6,904 nucleotides of DNA from Ruminococcaceae bacterium UBA2806 (GCA_002351795.1 DEHG01000120.1:1636-8539), one strand, 5' to 3'. Shown: positions 1 to 6,147, counted from the first letter of the stretch. Notes: a model not told the origin generated them from the letters alone. Numbers and translations are program-made.

Positions 1-8
1 TGTACGCT

Positions 9-14
9 TATAAT
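9..14 (+). promoter_or_regulatory. Possible -10 box for the TPR gene
   Basis: A perfect TATAAT lies about 53 bases before the chosen start of the TPR gene, which would give a 5' leader of roughly 45 bases. The -35 region would fall outside the window, so only half of the promoter can be seen. Confidence 0.35.
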
Positions 15-51
15 GAAAATATAACTAAAGTTCTGTTTGTCAGAAAAACGG

Positions 52-57
52 AAAGGA
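52..57 (+). promoter_or_regulatory. Ribosome binding site deciding the TPR start
   Basis: The AAAGGA here ends 9 bases before the ATG at 67. It lies inside the longer open frame that begins with a TTG at 37, and that TTG has no Shine-Dalgarno match in front of it. This supports 67 as the start (a second ATG follows directly at 70). Confidence 0.6.
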
Positions 58-66
58 TTTGATCTT

Positions 67-483
67 ATGATGGACGATCAGAGTTTTGAAAAAATAGAAA
101 CAATTTGCGCTAAAGGTGAGGATCTTGCGGAGCAGGAATGTTATGAACAGGCAATAGAGGAATACAAAAAAGCTCTGGAGCTTGTTCCGGAACCCAAATA
201 TGATTATGAAGCTTCGGTATGGATATATGCTGCTATCGGTGATGCATATTTTATGCTTGATGAATATGAAAAAGCTCTTGATGCGTTTATTCAGGCAAGA
301 AAATGCTATGGCGGTCTTGAAAGCTCTTTTGTACTTCTGAGAACGGGCGAATGTTATTTCGAGCTTGAGGAGTTTGATAAAGCAAGAGAAGCTCTTACAG
401 GAACGTTTATGCTTGAAGGCGAAGAGATCTTTGAATCTGAAAATGAAAAATATCTCATGGCAATAGCAGATCTTGTACAATAA
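67..483 (+). CDS. Tetratricopeptide repeat (TPR) protein
   Basis: A 138-residue acidic, all-helical, cytoplasmic protein with no signal peptide or membrane segment. Three TPR-like helix pairs can be read: about residues 15-45 (CYEQAIEEYKKALEL), 55-80 (AAIGDAYFMLDEYEKALDAF) and 89-115 (GECYFELEEFDKAREAL), with the usual small and aromatic TPR positions. The C-terminal part (MLEGEEIFESENEKYL, about 115-131) resembles what I remember of small TPR proteins found beside Rhs and other polymorphic-toxin genes, where they may act as immunity or accessory proteins; that is family memory, not shown here, because the upstream neighbour is outside the window. TPR folds bind proteins or peptides, so a partner is expected. 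The start at 67 is chosen over a TTG at 37 because of the ribosome binding site at 52-57. The gene appears complete. Confidence 0.85.
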   Translation: MMDDQSFEKIETICAKGEDLAEQECYEQAIEEYKKALELVPEPKYDYEASVWIYAAIGDAYFMLDEYEKALDAFIQARKCYGGLESSFVLLRTGECYFELEEFDKAREALTGTFMLEGEEIFESENEKYLMAIADLVQ

Positions 484-535
484 TATTGTAGTGTGTTGGT
501 CTGATATTTAGTATAATGGATATAAGATAAATACT

Positions 536-631
536 ATGGAAGAATTTGGTTTTATGGTAGCAAATAATCCTTTTCTTCCGCTTTTATCCCCTGCCTATTT
601 TGAATGGGCTTACAGCAAGCTTTTAAAATAA
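536..631 (+). CDS. Possible small ORF, 31 residues
   Basis: An open frame of 31 codons in the gap between the TPR gene and the terminator at 640-688. It starts MEEFGFMVANNPF and ends FEWAYSKLLK, rich in aromatic and hydrophobic residues with a Pro-Leu-Leu-Ser-Pro stretch. Its stop codon lies 8 bases before the terminator stem, as expected if something here is transcribed and translated. A TATAAT at 512-517 could serve as a -10 box, but no good -35 is seen. The ATG at 536 has no clear Shine-Dalgarno; the in-frame ATG at 554 is preceded by GGAAGA (538-543), giving a 25-residue alternative. It could also be the degraded tail of a lost gene. I do not recognise the sequence. Confidence 0.27.
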   Translation: MEEFGFMVANNPFLPLLSPAYFEWAYSKLLK

Positions 632-639
632 AAAGAATT

Positions 640-688
640 TATATGGAGCTATGGTACTGTGAAATTTCTATAGCTCCGTATATTTTTT
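640..688 (+). terminator. Intrinsic terminator after the TPR/small ORF unit
   Basis: A 13-bp stem (640-652 with 670-682, core GGAGCTAT/ATAGCTCC, one G-U pair) with a 17-base loop is followed directly by six Ts (683-688). It ends the transcript of the TPR gene and the possible small ORF and separates it from the aquaporin promoter. Confidence 0.8.
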
Positions 689-710
689 GCTAAAATATAG
701 CGAAAAAGGC

Positions 711-739
711 TTTACTTTATTTAAAAAATATGTTATTAT
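711..739 (+). promoter_or_regulatory. Sigma-A type promoter of the aquaporin gene
   Basis: TTTACT (711-716) and TATTAT (734-739) are separated by 17 bases, and a TG one base before the -10 box makes it an extended -10. Transcription would start near 746, giving a leader of about 48 bases. The leader contains a small GC-rich palindrome, CCGCAATGCGG (758-768), which could be an operator or a small hairpin, and an AGGGGG ribosome binding site (781-786). Confidence 0.6.
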
Positions 740-793
740 TATATTGAATTTACAGATCCGCAATGCGGTAATACTTTTTAAGGGGGTAATCCT

Positions 794-1543
794 ATGTCAC
801 TTATCAAAAAATGTGCGGCTGAATGTCTCGGTACCTTTGTGCTTGTAGTATTTGGCTGCGGAACTGCCGCCGCTTTGAAATGCAACGGTGCTGACCCGAA
901 TGCTGCTTATTTTATGACAGCTCTTGCTTTCGGTCTTGTCATTGTTGCTATGGCTTATTCTGTCGGAAATGTATCGGGCTGCCATATCAATCCGGCTGTT
1001 TCTATCGGTATGCTATGCAGCGGCAAAATGACCGTAAAGGAATTCTTTGCCTATATCGCAGCTCAGTTTATCGGCGGTATACTTGGAGGGCTTGTACTTT
1101 TCGGGCTGCTTCCAGGCTCAGGCTACGGCGCAAACGGACTTTATGATAATAATGTCTGGGCGTCACTGCTTATTGAAATAATCCTGACATTTGTTTTTGT
1201 ATTTGCCATTATCGGAGTTACCTCAAGAAAACAGTTTGGTTCTGCCGCAGGTATAGTTATCGGTCTTACACTGACACTTATCCATATTTTCGGCATACAT
1301 TTCACAGGTACATCCGTTAATCCCGCAAGAAGCTTCGGTCCGGCTATTTTTGCAGGCGGTGATGCTTTCATAAATGTATGGGTATTCATTGTTGCTCCTC
1401 TTGCAGGAGGCGCTCTTGCAGCTGTCGTATACAAGCTGATCGACGGTAATGCAGAAAAGGAAGAAGAAGCAGAAGCACCTGCTGCGCCTGTAAAACAGAC
1501 TTCAAGACCTTCCGACAGCAGAAACAAAAAGAAGAGAAGATAA
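794..1543 (+). CDS. aqpZ: Aquaporin, AqpZ-type water channel (MIP family)
   Basis: A 249-residue inner-membrane channel, expected to form a tetramer and let water pass quickly during osmotic shifts. Six hydrophobic helices and two half-helices carry the paired NPA motifs of the family: HINPAVS (residues 64-70) and SVNPARS (174-180). By alignment from memory with E. coli AqpZ, the four selectivity-filter residues are F46, H164, T173 and R179, the water-selective set; glycerol facilitators have a glycine in place of the histidine. The protein ends with an unusual hydrophilic tail of about 30 residues (220-249): Glu-rich, then Ala/Pro, then KKKRR. The ATG at 794 has AGGGGG 7 bases upstream and the N-terminus (MSLIKKCAAECLGTF) fits the family start. 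It sits between its own promoter and terminator, so it is probably monocistronic. Function is assigned with high confidence; selectivity is inferred from the filter residues. Confidence 0.95.
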   Translation: MSLIKKCAAECLGTFVLVVFGCGTAAALKCNGADPNAAYFMTALAFGLVIVAMAYSVGNVSGCHINPAVSIGMLCSGKMTVKEFFAYIAAQFIGGILGGLVLFGLLPGSGYGANGLYDNNVWASLLIEIILTFVFVFAIIGVTSRKQFGSAAGIVIGLTLTLIHIFGIHFTGTSVNPARSFGPAIFAGGDAFINVWVFIVAPLAGGALAAVVYKLIDGNAEKEEEAEAPAAPVKQTSRPSDSRNKKKRR

Positions 1544-1597
1544 AGACATACAGCCAGGGCATAAAGTCAGGTTCAGCTTTATTAAAGTGAATTATCG

Positions 1598-1640
1598 GGG
1601 CTGCTGCATTGTGATCGCAGCAGCCCTTTCGTTTTGTTTT
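1598..1640 (+). terminator. Strong intrinsic terminator after the aquaporin gene
   Basis: A perfect 10-bp GC-rich stem, GGGCTGCTGC (1598-1607) with GCAGCAGCCC (1617-1626), has a 9-base loop and is followed by a T-rich tail (TTTCGTTTTGTTTT, 1627-1640). It separates the aquaporin from the K+ channel unit. Confidence 0.92.
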
Positions 1641-1698
1641 ATGATGAAAAATCAGTTATTATATTTTATAAATAAAGTATGGAAATTACCGCAGGATG

Positions 1699-1707
1699 TG
1701 TTATAAT
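1699..1707 (+). promoter_or_regulatory. Extended -10 promoter of the K+ channel-pyruvate kinase unit
   Basis: TGTTATAAT is an extended -10 element with a perfect TATAAT (1702-1707). No good -35 box is found at the right distance. Transcription near 1713 would leave about 30 bases before the ATG at 1744, including the GGAGG (1733-1737) ribosome binding site. A second candidate, TTGTTT-17-TATTAT (1634-1662), overlaps the tail of the preceding terminator. Confidence 0.5.
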
Positions 1708-1743
1708 AATGATATATTTATTATTATTAAACGGAGGATAGAT

Positions 1744-3030
1744 ATGTCGGAAGTATACAAAAATGAAGATATCCCTGTTAATGATCCTGCCCTTGCGGGA
1801 CTTGATGATGAGGATGAAAGTATACCGTCCTCCGAGCGTTTCAGAAGAAAGATATTCAAGATGGTATCGGTCGGTGTTGTTGACGTTTTTATAAATCAGT
1901 TCTATGATGTGCTGAGTACAAGCATGCTGATAATCAATCTTGTCATTACTATTCTGAATACATATGATCCTATAAGAGCTGAATACGGATTTATCTTTGA
2001 TCCTGTCGAGCTTGTCACCGTTATTTTTTTCGGGATAGATTATGTACTCCGGCTGTATACCGCAAAATGTCTTTATCCGAATAAAAGTCATGGAAGGGCT
2101 GTTATAAAATACATCTTTTCGTTTACAGGGATAATTGATTTCCTGTCATTTTTCCCGTATTTCCTGCCTACATTTTTTCCGGCGGGAGCGGCTGTTTTCA
2201 AGATGTTCCGTGTTGCAAGGATACTGAGACTTTTTCGCATAAATGCCTATTATGATTCCTTTAACGTTATTATTGAGGTAATAATGAGAAAGAGACAACA
2301 GCTCATGTCCTCAATGTTCATTATTCTTGTTATGATGCTTGCTTCAAGTCTGTGTATGTACAGCATAGAAAACCCGTATCAGCCCGAGGTTTTCAGCAAT
2401 GCTTTTTCGGGAATATGGTGGGCTGTTTCCACCCTGCTTACAGTGGGCTATGGGGATATCTATCCGATCACTACGGCGGGAAGATTATTCGGGATCGTAA
2501 TAGCCTTTCTCGGAGTAGGTATTGTTGCAATACCTACCGGTATCATTTCGGCGGGTTTTGTCGAGCAGTATTCACGGCTTCAAAGCATAAATTCCGGCGA
2601 GGTCGAGGATGTTAACTTTATACGCATAGCGCTGAAAAAGTCCGACCGATGGGTCGGAAAGCGGATAATGGATCTCGGTCTGCCGGCAGGCATGATAGTT
2701 GCCGTGATACAGAGAAAGGATGATACAATTATCCCGAGGGGAAATGTACGTCTTGCCGAGGGAGATCTTGTTGTTGTCGGGGCGGATTCAATAAAGGGCG
2801 ACAAGCCCGTATATATGAAAGAAATAACCATATGCCGCAGTCACCGCTGGAACGGACAGGTGCTGAGGGAACTGGATATTTCACGTCAGACCTTTATTGT
2901 TATGATAAAGCGTGGAAATGAGACGCTGATCCCGAAAGGTGATACAATATTCAGGGATGGAGATATAGTGATCCTTTATTCCAAAGTAAAGGATAAAATA
3001 TCCGACGATGAAAAATCGGAGGAACTATGA
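1744..3030 (+). CDS. Voltage-sensor type K+ channel with two C-terminal RCK_C domains
   Basis: A 428-residue membrane protein. After an acidic cytoplasmic N-terminus (1-50) come six helices: S1 about 58-73, S2 88-106, S3 121-145, S4 152-168, S5 189-207 and S6 248-272. S4 has arginines at 156, 159, 162 and 165, the every-third-residue spacing of a voltage sensor. The pore loop holds the K+ selectivity filter TVGYGD (233-238). The cytoplasmic part has two copies of the RCK_C/TrkA_C fold, about 293-347 and 360-413. They align without gaps at an offset of 66 residues, sharing RW-G, IxR, IPxG and GDxV positions. No Rossmann RCK_N domain is seen between S6 and the first copy. RCK_C domains bind small ligands in other K+ transporters (c-di-AMP in KtrA and CpaA), so ligand control is plausible but unproven. 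Start 1744 is chosen over an ATG at 1696 because of the GGAGG at 1733-1737. Pyruvate kinase follows 35 bp downstream. Confidence 0.93.
   Translation: MSEVYKNEDIPVNDPALAGLDDEDESIPSSERFRRKIFKMVSVGVVDVFINQFYDVLSTSMLIINLVITILNTYDPIRAEYGFIFDPVELVTVIFFGIDYVLRLYTAKCLYPNKSHGRAVIKYIFSFTGIIDFLSFFPYFLPTFFPAGAAVFKMFRVARILRLFRINAYYDSFNVIIEVIMRKRQQLMSSMFIILVMMLASSLCMYSIENPYQPEVFSNAFSGIWWAVSTLLTVGYGDIYPITTAGRLFGIVIAFLGVGIVAIPTGIISAGFVEQYSRLQSINSGEVEDVNFIRIALKKSDRWVGKRIMDLGLPAGMIVAVIQRKDDTIIPRGNVRLAEGDLVVVGADSIKGDKPVYMKEITICRSHRWNGQVLRELDISRQTFIVMIKRGNETLIPKGDTIFRDGDIVILYSKVKDKISDDEKSEEL
3018..3022 (+). promoter_or_regulatory. GGAGG before an alternative in-frame pyruvate kinase start
   Basis: GGAGG lies 4 bases before the ATG at 3027, which overlaps the K+ channel stop as ATGA and is in frame with pyruvate kinase. 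The spacing is short but usable. It sits in the 3' arm of a small hairpin (TCCGA 3001-3005 with TCGGA 3016-3020), so access could depend on ribosomes finishing the channel gene. Confidence 0.3.
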
Positions 3031-3053
3031 TAAATATAATTGAAAATTCAAAT

Positions 3054-3057
3054 GGAG
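3054..3057 (+). promoter_or_regulatory. Ribosome binding site supporting the pyruvate kinase start at 3066
   Basis: GGAG, part of GGAGTGAG, ends 8 bases before the ATG at 3066. That ATG opens with MRKTKIICTLGPS, the typical first residues of bacterial pyruvate kinases. Confidence 0.65.
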
Positions 3058-3065
3058 TGAGTATT

Positions 3066-4817
3066 ATGAGAAAAACAAAGATAATCTGCACACTGGGACC
3101 TTCAACGGAAAATGAGGACATTCTCAAAGAATTGATGCTCTCAGGTATGGATACGGCACGCATAAATATGTCCCATGGAACATATGAGGAGCATAAGGCA
3201 AAAATGGATAAAGTCAAAAAGCTTCGCAAAGAGCTTGACAGACCTGTCGCCATACTTCTTGATACAAAAGGACCCGAAATAAGAACAGGCAATTTCCCCG
3301 AAAAAACTTTACTCGAAGCGGGTCAGAAATTTACACTGACAACTGTTCCATGTGACGGTGACAAAGAGCATTGCTCCATAACCTTTGCAGGACTTCCCGA
3401 TGATGTTAATATAGGCACAAAGATACTGATTGATGACGGTCTTATCGAAATGGAGGTTATTGAAAAGACAGATACCGATATTGTATGCAAGGTGCTCAAC
3501 GGCGGAGCTGTATCATCACATAAAGGTATAAATGTTCCCGGTATAACCCTGTCGCTTCCTTTTCTCAGTGACAGAGATAAGGAAGACCTTAAATTCGGTA
3601 TTGAACAGGATGTGGATTTTGTTGCAGCATCCTTTACAAGAAGTGCAGAGGATATCAGTGAAATGAAAGCCTTTCTTGAAAAGAACGGCGGCTCGGATAT
3701 CCGTATCATTGCAAAAATAGAAAACAAAGACGGTGTTAACAATATAGATGAGATAATACGTGTTTCTGACGGCATAATGATCGCAAGAGGAGATCTGGGA
3801 GTCGAGATACCTATAGAAGAGATCCCTGTAATACAGAAACTGCTCATCAAAAAAACAAGAAATTCTGATAAACCCGTTATAACGGCTACTCAGATGCTTG
3901 ATTCAATGATGAAAAATCCTCGTCCCACCAGGGCAGAAACAACGGATGTGGCAAATGCGATATATGACGGTACAAGCGTTATAATGCTTTCGGGCGAAAC
4001 GGCTGCGGGTGCTTTCCCTGTTGAAGCTGTCAAAACTATGGCAAATATCGCCGTAACTACAGAAAATAATATTAATTATATTGACCGTTTTAAAAAAATA
4101 GATTTAAATGAGCGTCCTGATGTAACATCGGCAATATCTCATGCCGCCTGTACAACGGCTCATGATCTGGGCGCATCGGCTATACTGACCGTATCAAAGA
4201 GTGGCAGCACATCCCGTATGCTTTCAAAGTTCCGACCGGAATGTCTGATAATCAGCGGTACTCCGAGTGAAAAGGTCTGGAGACAGACTAATATGTCCTG
4301 GGGCATTTATCCGATAATGATAGAGGAAAAGGATAATACGGATGAGCTTATCAATCATGTGATAGATGTTTCACAAAGCAAAGGGCTGCTCAAAAACGGA
4401 GATCTGGTTGTTCTTACAGCGGGTGTACCCTTGGGCGTATCAGGAACTACAAATCTTATGAAGGTTCATCTTGTGGGAAATATCCTGTGCAGAGGCGGGG
4501 CTATTGTAAACGATCTTTCGGCACATGGTCATCTTTCTGTCTGCAAAAGCGATGAAGAAGCCCTGCTTAACTGCAGGGAGGGTGAGATCCTTGTAATACA
4601 CGAGACAAACAACAGCCTGCTGCCGGTAATGAGAAAATGCGCCGCAATTATTACCGAAACAGACGGAACGGACAGTCATGCTGCGATCGTAGGTCTTGCA
4701 CTTAATAAGCCTGTAATTGTAGGTGCAAAAAATGCTACGGCTTTACTGAAAAACGGCGCAAATGTCAATGTCTTTGCAGGAAAGAGTGTTGTAACGACAG
4801 CTACAACAAAGGTGTGA
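3066..4817 (+). CDS. pyk: Pyruvate kinase with C-terminal PEP-utilising domain
   Basis: A 583-residue cytoplasmic glycolytic enzyme that transfers phosphate from phosphoenolpyruvate to ADP, giving pyruvate and ATP. Substrate and metal residues are visible: R32, N34, S36, D66 and R73 early; the lysine signature IIAKIEN (K217, E219); ARGDLGVE (D243); and ATQMLDSM (T275), followed by PTRAE and IMLSGETAA. The B domain lies at about 70-168 and the C domain at about 340-470. Beyond the classical length there is a domain of about 107 residues (477-583) like the phosphohistidine swivel domain of PPDK and PTS enzyme I, keeping SHAA (H538). This long form is known from Bacillus and Geobacillus, where the role of the extra domain is unclear. 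The start at 3066 fits family N-termini; an in-frame ATG at 3027 overlapping the upstream stop would add 13 residues. It probably shares a transcript with the K+ channel and ends at the hairpin at 4844-4916. Confidence 0.97.
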   Translation: MRKTKIICTLGPSTENEDILKELMLSGMDTARINMSHGTYEEHKAKMDKVKKLRKELDRPVAILLDTKGPEIRTGNFPEKTLLEAGQKFTLTTVPCDGDKEHCSITFAGLPDDVNIGTKILIDDGLIEMEVIEKTDTDIVCKVLNGGAVSSHKGINVPGITLSLPFLSDRDKEDLKFGIEQDVDFVAASFTRSAEDISEMKAFLEKNGGSDIRIIAKIENKDGVNNIDEIIRVSDGIMIARGDLGVEIPIEEIPVIQKLLIKKTRNSDKPVITATQMLDSMMKNPRPTRAETTDVANAIYDGTSVIMLSGETAAGAFPVEAVKTMANIAVTTENNINYIDRFKKIDLNERPDVTSAISHAACTTAHDLGASAILTVSKSGSTSRMLSKFRPECLIISGTPSEKVWRQTNMSWGIYPIMIEEKDNTDELINHVIDVSQSKGLLKNGDLVVLTAGVPLGVSGTTNLMKVHLVGNILCRGGAIVNDLSAHGHLSVCKSDEEALLNCREGEILVIHETNNSLLPVMRKCAAIITETDGTDSHAAIVGLALNKPVIVGAKNATALLKNGANVNVFAGKSVVTTATTKV

Positions 4818-4843
4818 ACAAAGACTGTGCAGTAAAGCAGAAT

Positions 4844-4916
4844 AAAGGGCAGCCCCGAAAAAACTTGTTTGTCATAGACTGAGGGTGGGGCAGAATTGTA
4901 CGGATTCCCTTTTTTT
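4844..4916 (+). terminator. Composite hairpin and terminator after pyruvate kinase
   Basis: An outer stem pairs AAAGGG (4844-4849) with CCCTTT (4907-4912), and a run of seven Ts (4910-4916) continues past it. An inner stem pairs GCCCC (4852-4856) with GGGGC (4887-4891), leaving an inner loop of 30 bases and an unpaired stretch (4892-4906) on the 3' side. This is larger and more branched than the other two terminators in the window, so it may be a structured RNA element or a repeated intergenic element as well as a terminator. Confidence 0.6.
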
Positions 4917-4952
4917 ATAATTCGATTGACACGCAGAAGAGGATCTTACAGG

Positions 4953-4968
4953 CTGATCTGATTATCAG
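4953..4968 (+). repeat. CTGAT inverted repeat just before a ribosome binding site
   Basis: CTGAT occurs twice in tandem (4953-4957, 4958-4962), followed after one base by its reverse complement ATCAG (4964-4968). Either copy makes a short palindrome, ending 2 bases before the TGGAGG (4971-4976) of the serine hydrolase gene. It could be an operator or a weak leader hairpin. Confidence 0.3.
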
Positions 4969-4983
4969 AATGGAGGAAAATAT

Positions 4984-6126
4984 ATGAAAAAAATGTTTGC
5001 TGTTCTATTATCGTCGCTCATGCTTTGTTCGGCGGCTGCCTGTGGTCAGCCTGATGAAACAAAGAGCAGCGTACAGTCCCAAGCGACTGCTTCTTCCGAA
5101 GCAGTTTCCGGAGTATCGGCTGCGGAGGTGTCAGAGGATGATCCTTTTGCAGTGGAAAGCGTTGCTCCGGCGGAGGAACACGATATAGTCAAAAGTCTTG
5201 ACGAAATACTTGATAAGTATAAGTATGAGGGTGTTGTCTATGCCGTAAAGGGCGGCGAGGTGATCTATTCTGCCGCAAGAGGCAAGCTTGAGGACGGAAA
5301 GGATGCCGATATCGGGATACCTATGCCTGTCGGGTCGATATCAAAGCAGTTTTGCGCCGCTGCGATACTCCTTTTGCAGGAGAAGGGAAAGCTCAGCATT
5401 GATGATAAGCTTGATAAGTATTTTCCTGAATATGAATACGGTAATATGATAACGCTTAAAGAAATGCTCAGCATGAGATCGGGTTTACCTGATATCACTC
5501 AGGAAATGATAGATAGTATCCCTGAGGATAGTACAGACGAGGAAAATACCGCAGCGATTGAAAAGCAGATATTTGAGATGCAGCTTATTGATGAACCCGA
5601 TACTGTGTTCAGATATTCAAATATCAATTTCATATTACTTGGGAATATTGTTGAAAAGGTAAGCGGCGAGAAGTATATTGATTTCCTTCACAAAAACTTT
5701 TTTGATCCGCTTGGCATGAAGCATACGGGAAATATTGCTGAAATGAAAGCGTCCGCAGAATGGGCAGGCGGAGTCATGTATGAAAAAATTGACGCTCAGC
5801 CCGGTATAACAAAGGGTGCGGGAGATCTTCTGTCAACAGGGGAGGATATCAATATCTGGCTGAAAGCTTTGTCTGAAGGAAAAGTGATAACTGAAAAAAG
5901 CTTCAAAGCTATGATAACGGATTATTCATCTGGCGAGGGCTACGGATACGGCATACGCTGTCCGTTTTTCGGAGGGATAGGTCATCCCGGAAGTATAGGG
6001 ATTTATACATCCTTTGACTATATAAATACGGATGAGGATGTCGTGCTGTTCTTCACAAGCGGAAATTTGAATTCAGGCAATATGACTCCGTTTGCATCCT
6101 CAATTCTTAATGAGATAAGAATGTGA
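4984..6126 (+). CDS. Lipoprotein serine hydrolase, beta-lactamase/PBP4*-like (family S12)
   Basis: A 380-residue secreted protein, probably lipid-anchored to the outer face of the membrane. The N-terminus has a short basic start (MKKM), a hydrophobic stretch and a lipobox-like AAAC with the cysteine at residue 20; a Ser/Ala/Glu-rich linker (about 21-65) follows. The catalytic domain carries the three active-site motifs of the class C beta-lactamase/DD-peptidase fold in order: SISK (S118 nucleophile, K121), YSN (Y211, N213) and HPG (334-336) in place of the KTG box. HxG is common in the esterase, PBP4* and D-aminopeptidase branches, so a peptidase or esterase acting on cell-wall peptides or small esters is more likely than a true beta-lactamase; the substrate cannot be read from sequence. 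The ATG at 4984 has a GGAGG (4972-4976) 7 bases upstream. No cell-wall genes are adjacent and it appears monocistronic. Confidence 0.9.
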   Translation: MKKMFAVLLSSLMLCSAAACGQPDETKSSVQSQATASSEAVSGVSAAEVSEDDPFAVESVAPAEEHDIVKSLDEILDKYKYEGVVYAVKGGEVIYSAARGKLEDGKDADIGIPMPVGSISKQFCAAAILLLQEKGKLSIDDKLDKYFPEYEYGNMITLKEMLSMRSGLPDITQEMIDSIPEDSTDEENTAAIEKQIFEMQLIDEPDTVFRYSNINFILLGNIVEKVSGEKYIDFLHKNFFDPLGMKHTGNIAEMKASAEWAGGVMYEKIDAQPGITKGAGDLLSTGEDINIWLKALSEGKVITEKSFKAMITDYSSGEGYGYGIRCPFFGGIGHPGSIGIYTSFDYINTDEDVVLFFTSGNLNSGNMTPFASSILNEIRM

Positions 6127-6147
6127 TGTTTTTTTAATATCAATATA

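Noticed and set aside
40..480. Open frame on the - strand covering almost all of the TPR gene
   Set aside because: It mirrors the AT-rich TPR gene, giving a Phe/Ile/Lys-rich product without motifs.
1666..2091. Open frame on the - strand opposite the K+ channel start
   Set aside because: It overlaps the channel promoter and coding region, has no recognisable motif, and the + strand reading is clearly a channel.
2352..2615. Second + strand frame within the K+ channel gene
   Set aside because: It is an out-of-frame reading of the pore region, with no ribosome binding site; the channel frame carries the TVGYGD filter.
3035..3040. TATAAT between the K+ channel and pyruvate kinase genes
   Set aside because: No -35 match or TG extension is present, and it sits only 31 bases before the start; AT-rich spacer explains it.
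3323..3850. Long open frame on the - strand (175 codons) inside pyruvate kinase
   Set aside because: It lies opposite a well-supported gene; the Ser/Ile-rich composition is typical of an antisense shadow, and there is no ribosome binding site or recognisable domain.
4926..4931. Perfect TTGACA before the serine hydrolase gene
   Set aside because: No acceptable -10 hexamer occurs 16-18 bases downstream (around 4948-4955), so I do not call a promoter. The TATAAT at 4916-4921 lies upstream of it and has no well-spaced -35.
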